DNA of 64,000 nt from CAZMHJ01 sp964566075 (GTDB lineage: Bacteria; Patescibacteriota; Saccharimonadia; Saccharimonadales; CAIOMD01), in assembly GCA_964566075.1 (NCBI GenBank), contig CAZMHJ010000001.1, positions 62,001-126,000 of the forward strand. Reading direction: 5' to 3'. Made by a program: the position numbers and the translations under genes. Below the pieces are notes generated by a model that was given only the letters and a program-made list of their open reading frames with translations, was not told the DNA's origin and did no database searches. How positions within the stretch are numbered: the stretch's first letter is position 1; every line of letters begins with the position of its first letter. Below are positions 58,633 to 64,000 of this stretch, piece after piece.

Positions 58633-59955
58633 ATGAAAAAGCCTGCGAAGCTCCTTTCACATACATTCAGCGTCTCCGTTGCACTGCAGCGTTTCTTCAT
58701 TGCTGCGTTAGTAGTCACACTCTCTATTGTTGGCACAGGTGTTAAAACTGCAGTTGCTGCGGATGCTCAAAATCCAGCGAATCAAACTAATACTATGTTT
58801 TCGCAACTTGATTTAGTAATAACTGACACCTATAGCCAGTCGGCTCACATACCCGATTCAATCCAGCGCGTGACCGTGTCTTCTTGCGATGATAGTATTG
58901 TTAAATCACAAATAGGCAAATTCATTACAAATGGCGAACGGTTTGGTGTGATAGAATCTGCCCTTTCCTTTATGAGTCACTGCGATCAAGCATCGCTCGT
59001 TGGAATGTATGGGCTACCCGTCCAAACGGTTGTACTGAGCGCCGCTGATGACACCACTAATTTTCAACGTTTGCTTGTTTTCGAACCAAAAAGCTCTACC
59101 CTTAAGCGAGCCAACCCAACAATAGCCTCACTGCTTCCCGCAACGTGCCAGCACCACACTATCGTTGCTACCGTTGCGCACGAAGACGATGACTTACTCT
59201 TTATGAACCCTGCTGTTGCGAACCATATAGCAAATGGTGGTTGTATGGTAACGATTTACTTGACTGCTGGTGACTTTGGAAGCGAGCCAATGCATTGGCA
59301 AAATCGTCGCATCGGTTCTCAAGCAGCCTATGCAGCCATGTCTCATCAAAGTAATGTTTGGAATAATCGTAATTTACTCGTGGATGGTAAATCAATTCAA
59401 GTTTCACAAATCAGCACGCAACAAAACCTATTACATATATATCTGCAGTTACCTGATGGTGGCGTTGAGGGTACTGGCTTTTCTCGTACTCATTACGAAT
59501 CGCTCAGTAAACTGCTTAGCTCAGCGAGCATTTCTGTACACACCGTTGATGCTTCAGATACATATACCCGACAAGCCATCATTAGTACACTTACCACACT
59601 CTTTGTGAGTCTTACGCCCACACAAATTTGGACGCAAGATTTTGTGAATACTGATCGTGCCGACCATGCCGACCATGTTGCTACAGGCGAACTAACACGT
59701 CGAGCATTTTATGATCTTAACCATAGTAGTGAATACTTTGTCCCGTCTCTAAAGCTTTTCGCTGGATACCAACTAAAAACACTACCAGCAAACATAACAA
59801 CGCAAGAAGCCGAACTTAAAAAGACAACGTTCCACGAATACGCAACTCACGATATAACAATATGTGATATATCAGGACACGTACCTTGTGACTCTTATGG
59901 AGTATATGATTTGTATCTTGCTAAACAATATTCCAGAACGTTTAGATCGCAATAA
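58633..59955 (+). CDS. Secreted PIG-L-family deacetylase-like protein
   Basis: A 440-residue exported protein. The signal peptide core is FFIAALVVTLSIVGTGVKTAVAA. A family-unknown N-terminal region (about residues 45-165) precedes the PIG-L domain, whose zinc motif VA-HEDDDLL replaces the usual AHPDDE and whose second motif is DHADHVAT (DHPDHxA). Relatives remove N-acetyl groups from GlcNAc-type sugars, here presumably on surface glycans. Pro-to-Glu and Glu-to-Asp changes in the first motif leave the His and Asp ligands. It ends 2 bp from the convergent membrane gene. Confidence 0.8.
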   Translation: MKKPAKLLSHTFSVSVALQRFFIAALVVTLSIVGTGVKTAVAADAQNPANQTNTMFSQLDLVITDTYSQSAHIPDSIQRVTVSSCDDSIVKSQIGKFITNGERFGVIESALSFMSHCDQASLVGMYGLPVQTVVLSAADDTTNFQRLLVFEPKSSTLKRANPTIASLLPATCQHHTIVATVAHEDDDLLFMNPAVANHIANGGCMVTIYLTAGDFGSEPMHWQNRRIGSQAAYAAMSHQSNVWNNRNLLVDGKSIQVSQISTQQNLLHIYLQLPDGGVEGTGFSRTHYESLSKLLSSASISVHTVDASDTYTRQAIISTLTTLFVSLTPTQIWTQDFVNTDRADHADHVATGELTRRAFYDLNHSSEYFVPSLKLFAGYQLKTLPANITTQEAELKKTTFHEYATHDITICDISGHVPCDSYGVYDLYLAKQYSRTFRSQ

Positions 59956-59957
59956 CA

Positions 59958-61523
59958 TTACAAAGCACGTAAAAGTTGAGCTGTAGGGTACAGTAAAACA
60001 AAGCTATCATTTGAAAGTTGTGTCAATTCGCCTGCTGCACCGAGCTGCTTTTCAATTGCGTCTATTGAACAACTATAAGGTTTATTGGTAATAGCATCAC
60101 CATCCAAAACAATCGGCGTAGTTAGTTGGTTAGAATCTTTAATCCGCCTTTCGTAATAACTTCGATCGAAAAAAAGATGTGCCATGCGAAGTTTTCCATT
60201 ATTGCATTCTAGTGGTAGTATCGAAACTTTATTACCACTCATATAGTCTGATGGCAATGCCGTATCCATACTCGCAAAAGTAAAATCATATGATTTTGAA
60301 AATGTAGTGGCAGCTTTTACTTGTACGTTTGGACTATTACGATTTAAAGCGGCTACTGTCGTTTGAATGATAATACTTAAGCTGCTAATTATGCTTATTG
60401 CTACAAGAACACCAAGTAACGCATTTCGTACCGTTGCACTGCTTTGCTGTAATGTATACGTCCCCAGCAAAAGTACAAAGGGTACCGTCATAATCAGGTA
60501 CCTAAAGCTGCCCTGAGTACTTACTTGGTTGCTTGCAACGTATATTACAATGTTAAAAACCAAAACAAAAAATGACAGCACTGCGATATGCCAAGCATGT
60601 TTTTTATTCCAACGTCGCATACTAAAGATACTTAATAGTAACACTATGACAAGCAGGCTTATGTTAATTGTGGTTAGTATATGTCCTAGCTCAAACCCAC
60701 CCATATACAGTCGCAGGAACTGTAACATAGCATCAAATGGAGTGCGAAACAGTATTCCTAGGCCATTTTGTTGATCTGGACCAACTATACTCAGTGAAAA
60801 ACTATTACTTGTTATCGCTAATGCAAGCCGGGCAAGTGCGTAAGAAATAGCAATGCAAGCTCCTATTCCTACCAGTTGCTTTATATGTTTTTTAGAACTT
60901 AGCAGCTCCACAAACGTGAGATATGCCATGAGCGGTACTGCGACCATGAAAAATTGCAGCATATCAGCAAAGAAAAGAATGCTTGCAGTTACTATTAATG
61001 CAACATATGTGTACTGTTTTCTCTGCTGGTAATATTGCAACATAAGGTAAGCAATTAAAACTCCACCTGCAACTTCAATATTTCGTGAATTAGCGTACTG
61101 AACCCAAAATATCGACCCTGACAAAGTGGTGATCCAGAAAGCGAGTACGTAAAATGATTTTGGAATCGTTTTGGCAAATAAACACCATATTTTTTCGGCA
61201 AAATATAAAATCAAAAAAATCGAAACAATATTTAACAGTAACGTATACATTATCATCGAGACAAATGGTGATAATCGTAGCGCGTCCGTTGGAATATATA
61301 AAAATAGTATTTTTATGATGTAATTCGTCTGTCCAATTGTCGCTCCGGAGCTAAAACCATGAAGCCATTGGTGAGCAAGTAATTGTTGGCCAACCAAATC
61401 AAATGTCATTTGTTTGGTTAAGAAACGGAACAGAGTCCATAAGCTAATGACAAATGAGCCACCAATATATGTGGTGAGCCGTAGTTGTTTAGTCGTTATT
61501 TGTTTAAAAAAAGTAATTAGCAC
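59958..61523 (-). CDS. Polytopic membrane protein, GT-C-like, unknown
   Basis: A 521-residue protein with about 11-12 membrane helices in the first 400 residues and an external C-terminal domain of about 115 residues (VQVKAATTFSKSYDF onward). The layout of a large early external loop followed by many helices resembles GT-C glycosyltransferases or polymer flippases, but no catalytic motif was identified. Start is GTG at 61523, 6 nt after a TATAAT hexamer. Its neighbour on the other strand is a glycan deacetylase, which supports an envelope glycan role. Confidence 0.65.
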   Translation of the reverse strand: MLITFFKQITTKQLRLTTYIGGSFVISLWTLFRFLTKQMTFDLVGQQLLAHQWLHGFSSGATIGQTNYIIKILFLYIPTDALRLSPFVSMIMYTLLLNIVSIFLILYFAEKIWCLFAKTIPKSFYVLAFWITTLSGSIFWVQYANSRNIEVAGGVLIAYLMLQYYQQRKQYTYVALIVTASILFFADMLQFFMVAVPLMAYLTFVELLSSKKHIKQLVGIGACIAISYALARLALAITSNSFSLSIVGPDQQNGLGILFRTPFDAMLQFLRLYMGGFELGHILTTINISLLVIVLLLSIFSMRRWNKKHAWHIAVLSFFVLVFNIVIYVASNQVSTQGSFRYLIMTVPFVLLLGTYTLQQSSATVRNALLGVLVAISIISSLSIIIQTTVAALNRNSPNVQVKAATTFSKSYDFTFASMDTALPSDYMSGNKVSILPLECNNGKLRMAHLFFDRSYYERRIKDSNQLTTPIVLDGDAITNKPYSCSIDAIEKQLGAAGELTQLSNDSFVLLYPTAQLLRAL

Positions 61524-61529
61524 ATGCTT

Positions 61530-61535
61530 ATTATA
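61530..61535 (-). promoter_or_regulatory. -10 element for the polytopic membrane gene, leaderless GTG
   Basis: TATAAT on the minus strand ends 6 nt before GTG 61523. Confidence 0.5.
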
Positions 61536-61568
61536 TGTTATTTGTAAACACTACTTGCACATCAGGAC

Positions 61569-61574
61569 TATACT
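61569..61574 (+). promoter_or_regulatory. -10 element for the VKOR gene, leaderless
   Basis: TATACT ends 6 nt before ATG 61581; divergent from the element at 61530-61535. Confidence 0.55.
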
Positions 61575-61580
61575 AGAAGT

Positions 61581-62159
61581 ATGAGTACACTAAAATCTTC
61601 ACATATATCGTGGGGTATTCTTACAGCTGGTGCTAGTGTTGGTGCTGTTGCCTCATTTATACAAATTATCGAGCGCATTCAATTCGCTGAGCAACCATTG
61701 CAAAAATTATCGTGTGATGTGAACAGCGTTTTCAGCTGTAGTAGTGTGTTCGATGGCTGGCAATCTTCAGTATTTGGTTTTTCGAACGCCATTATGTGTC
61801 TTGCCTTTTTTGGGGTTTCACTTGGCGTTGGGCTATCTGGGCTTTTTGGTAGCCAACTTGCAAAAAATTTACGTCTTATCATGCAATTTTTCGCGATATT
61901 CTTTCTTGGTTTTGGTGCGTGGTATTTGCAGCAAAGTGCGTTTTCCATTGGTGCGCTGTGTATATTCTGTATCTTTTGCTACAGCGGTGTCATAGCCATG
62001 AACTGGGCGTGGTTACGCATTAACTACAATGATCTACCTCTGCTTTCAAGTCAGCATAAGACTTCACTAAAGAAAGTATTTTCCAAAGGAATTGATACCT
62101 TCGCCTGGCTTCTTTGGGCACTATGCATCGCTGGAATGTTCATTATCGCCTTCAGGTAG
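61581..62159 (+). CDS. Vitamin K epoxide reductase-like disulfide generator
   Basis: A 192-residue membrane protein of the bacterial VKOR family, with four or five helices. Cys45 and Cys53 (SCDVNSVFSC) form the loop pair and Cys127/Cys130 the active-site CIFC near quinone, with an extra Cys133. VKOR oxidises an exported thioredoxin-like partner; no fused thioredoxin domain is present. A DsbB-type enzyme also lies in this window, so two such routes coexist. Its tail overlaps the DUF1232 gene by 39 bp, on the opposite strand. Confidence 0.9.
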   Translation: MSTLKSSHISWGILTAGASVGAVASFIQIIERIQFAEQPLQKLSCDVNSVFSCSSVFDGWQSSVFGFSNAIMCLAFFGVSLGVGLSGLFGSQLAKNLRLIMQFFAIFFLGFGAWYLQQSAFSIGALCIFCIFCYSGVIAMNWAWLRINYNDLPLLSSQHKTSLKKVFSKGIDTFAWLLWALCIAGMFIIAFR

Positions 62160-62438
62160 TCTTTTGTCGGGATTAATGTATCGCTTTTCTTTATAAAAGC
62201 TAAATGCAAAGCGAATAATAAAAAAGAGTGTCAAAATAATGGCACCATCATCGGCGAGACCTAAAGGGCCAAGAACAATTTCTGGCAACATATCCAGTGG
62301 TGATATCACCCAAACAATTAATAACGGCGACAGTATTAGGATTATTCGCCCAAATATATTTCGGTTTGGATCTTCAATATATCGTAAGCATGCACGAATA
62401 AATCCCACCCGAACCGTATTTTCATACATGCCTTTCAT
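62121..62438 (-). CDS. DUF1232/YkvA-like small membrane protein
   Basis: A 105-residue protein carrying the DUF1232 core SPLDMLPEIVLGPLGLADDGAI after one hydrophobic segment (IILILSPLLIVWVI), with a second segment (IILTLFFIIRFAFSF) and a hydrophilic tail. Function of the family is unknown. TACAAT ends 6 nt before the ATG. Confidence 0.88.
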   Translation of the reverse strand: MKGMYENTVRVGFIRACLRYIEDPNRNIFGRIILILSPLLIVWVISPLDMLPEIVLGPLGLADDGAIILTLFFIIRFAFSFYKEKRYINPDKRLPEGDNEHSSDA

Positions 62439-62444
62439 GAGTCT

Positions 62445-62450
62445 ATTGTA
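62445..62450 (-). promoter_or_regulatory. -10 element for the DUF1232 gene, leaderless
   Basis: TACAAT on the minus strand ends 6 nt before ATG 62438. Confidence 0.55.
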
Positions 62451-62464
62451 ACGCTAAGAGTCGT

Positions 62465-64000
62465 TTAACGCTGAGCGTACCGGCGCGACAACGCCATACG
62501 TTGATTAATACCTCTATGCTGCACATGTATTTCATTGCGAGCTATGTCCGGGGCTATATTTGAGTGGCGAGAAGTAGCCATCGACCCGATTGATCGATCA
62601 ATACCCTTCTTTTGCTTAGCGCGGCGAATGGCTCTTGGAGGGCGCAAGGCAACCACTTTTGCATCATCAATCTTGTGGTACGTTTTCGTATTCTTAAATC
62701 CAATGTATATATCGTGCTCAGATAATTCAGGTATTTCTTGTGGTATAGCATCTCCTGCGTTAAGCAATATATATGCATCACCGTCTTTATAACGTACTCG
62801 CACGCGTTTATCTCCAACCATAATATGGTTTGGTGACGACTCAATTATTTGCTGTTGCTGTTCAGGGCTTATAAACAAGCTAGCCGGGTACTCGGGTATA
62901 TAAGCGTTTATTTCCTCTACCGTAGCAACCGTTTCAGGAATGTAGTCTCTCAGATTTTCTTTTATCAGTGCGGCTGCTATAGGTATATGAAGTGGTTCTT
63001 TCGTTCGCTGTTGTAGATCATGTAGTTTTTGTAGGTTTTGCCTTAAAGCAACTGTGTTAGTTAAATTTGCGTTTTGGTACGGACCATCGACTAGATTTTG
63101 GATTATAAAATCACGCACACGAGCCGATGGTTGCGCTGGTTCAACAACATGCGTGCCAGTATCAATACCATCAAATGTCACTGCTTTTTTAACACGCACC
63201 GTGCCGTCGTTTTCTAGTGTGAAACCGATTTCTTCATAGTCGCAACGCTCAGGTGCAAACTCTGCCAAAGCTTTTGCACCAACTATGGTTGCACCACGTA
63301 TGAATCTCCGTTCAAATTGACCCGTTTCAGAGGCATGACTCAAGTTAAATGGAGCACCGATTAGTAATTCACGATTACCGCCAATGGAACTCTTTTTGCC
63401 AATATGTCGTTTTTTACCACGTATATCACGATACGCGTTGCCGCCAAGGTGCAGATACAATTCATCGGCACCAGAAATAATACAACTTCGGATATCAGCA
63501 CGCTGTGAATCGGTCGGAGAACTTATGAGAGAATAGTCTAATTCTTCTCTTTTGCATAATTCCTCAAACGCTTCTTTTGCTTTTAAGAATTTCTTTTCAA
63601 CTATTGCATGTCGCTGACGTTCTTCCTCATCCATCCTAAGTGCTTCTACAAAAATGTCTAGGTTCGAAAGCACATCGGAACTTTTTTCTTTTGTTAATTT
63701 CTTCCAGCGAACTTTTGAGTCTGCACTACTTACGGTTATACCATCATCCTGTTGGACAACAATCGCAGCAATCGTTTGTATGCGCACATCCATACCATAC
63801 ATTCGACTTGTCACAATCATACGAGCATAGTTAGGCTCAAGAGGCATGTAAGCCATTTCTGTACCAATTTCGGTAATAGTACCGTCAAGCGCTAATGCGC
63901 CAATTTTTCGGAGTCTACCAATAGCACTCTCTACTGAATCTTTGTCTGGTTCAAAATAATAGTCTAGCCCACCGACTCCAATGTTTGCGTTGGCAAGCCT
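62465..64000 (-). CDS. DEAH-box helicase-like protein, C-terminal part
   Basis: An open frame of 511 codons running off the window edge, so the helicase core lies outside. The visible N-terminal part reads VGGLDYYFEPDKDSVESAIG and RLRKIGALALDGTITEIGTE, then MPLEPNYARMIVTS, matching the HA2/winged-helix region of HrpA/HrpB-type DEAH helicases. The remaining 400 residues are family-specific: a charged helical stretch, GGNAYRDIRGKKRHIGKKSS, and an Arg/Lys-rich tail (RAIRRAKQKKG) likely to bind RNA. An ATG exists at 63856, but the frame clearly continues upstream of it. Confidence 0.75.
   Translation of the reverse strand, partial: RLANANIGVGGLDYYFEPDKDSVESAIGRLRKIGALALDGTITEIGTEMAYMPLEPNYARMIVTSRMYGMDVRIQTIAAIVVQQDDGITVSSADSKVRWKKLTKEKSSDVLSNLDIFVEALRMDEEERQRHAIVEKKFLKAKEAFEELCKREELDYSLISSPTDSQRADIRSCIISGADELYLHLGGNAYRDIRGKKRHIGKKSSIGGNRELLIGAPFNLSHASETGQFERRFIRGATIVGAKALAEFAPERCDYEEIGFTLENDGTVRVKKAVTFDGIDTGTHVVEPAQPSARVRDFIIQNLVDGPYQNANLTNTVALRQNLQKLHDLQQRTKEPLHIPIAAALIKENLRDYIPETVATVEEINAYIPEYPASLFISPEQQQQIIESSPNHIMVGDKRVRVRYKDGDAYILLNAGDAIPQEIPELSEHDIYIGFKNTKTYHKIDDAKVVALRPPRAIRRAKQKKGIDRSIGSMATSRHSNIAPDIARNEIHVQHRGINQRMALSRRYAQR

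Noticed and set aside
1..64000. CRISPR arrays, insertion sequences, rRNA genes
   Set aside because: No regularly spaced direct repeats, transposase motifs or rRNA-like sequence were seen. The only terminal-repeat-like unit is the 35701-36215 segment, which has no transposase.

Overview
The window looks like a fragment of a draft genome from a Patescibacteria/CPR bacterium, most likely Saccharibacteria (TM7). This is inferred from gene content and style: a reduced, moderately AT-rich genome, gatCAB with a small membrane gene inserted, split transketolase, no phosphofructokinase in the sugar operon, many small membrane proteins with no clear family, and standard stop usage (UGA ends several genes, so this is not a UGA-recoding CPR lineage). 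Four runs of N (three of exactly 100, one of 10) are scaffold gaps. They interrupt uvrB, pheT, a membrane-gene pair and a phosphodiesterase gene.

Layout. 1-9.2 kb, minus strand: dnaE (C-terminal end off the window), two small envelope genes, galU, a Nudix gene and gatC-gatA-(membrane gene)-gatB. 9.3-10.1 kb, plus: a lytic transglycosylase behind a structured leader. 10.1-15.4 kb, minus: uvrB, unknown genes, a LOG-like protein and a PfkB kinase. 15.4-22.3 kb: one long sugar unit read ppa-nudix-gapA-rpiB-rpe-tktN-tktC-fba, covering the non-oxidative pentose phosphate pathway and lower glycolysis. 22.3-26.5 kb: small envelope and redox genes (phosphodiesterase, cytochrome b5-like, fasciclin, MarR, glutaredoxin-thioredoxin reductase fusion, glutaredoxin, FKBP isomerase). 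26.6-31.1 kb: an ABC exporter and an RND-type pump.

31.1-37.2 kb is the least ordinary part. Three GC-rich islands with little recognisable coding sit among the AT-richer core genes pheS, pheT and yajQ. They hold a tRNA-Lys(CUU), a second tRNA with an enlarged anticodon loop, an array of hairpins whose loops carry C-runs in the tRNA-strand transcript, short ORFs with GC-rich codon choice, and several strong inverted repeats. This is the best place to look for new RNA biology.

37.2-46.4 kb: a six-hairpin glycosidase, rmuC, HdeD-like, two AI-2E/PerM-type permeases around MscS, DsbB, and a prepilin-like plus a secreted coiled-coil protein. 46.5-50.8 kb: a flavin dehydrogenase and NDH-2, divergently transcribed, then a divergent enolase. 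50.8-58.5 kb: a VIT1-type transporter, a two-component system, an Nramp-like transporter, a catalytically degraded acetate kinase homologue and an ABC-2 exporter. 58.6-64 kb: a secreted PIG-L deacetylase, a polytopic membrane protein, VKOR, a DUF1232 protein and the C-terminal part of a DEAH-box helicase.

Recurrent signal: at many transcription-unit starts a TANNNT -10 hexamer lies 6-8 nt before the start codon with no Shine-Dalgarno, which points to frequent leaderless mRNAs. Genes inside operons mostly have good Shine-Dalgarno sites.
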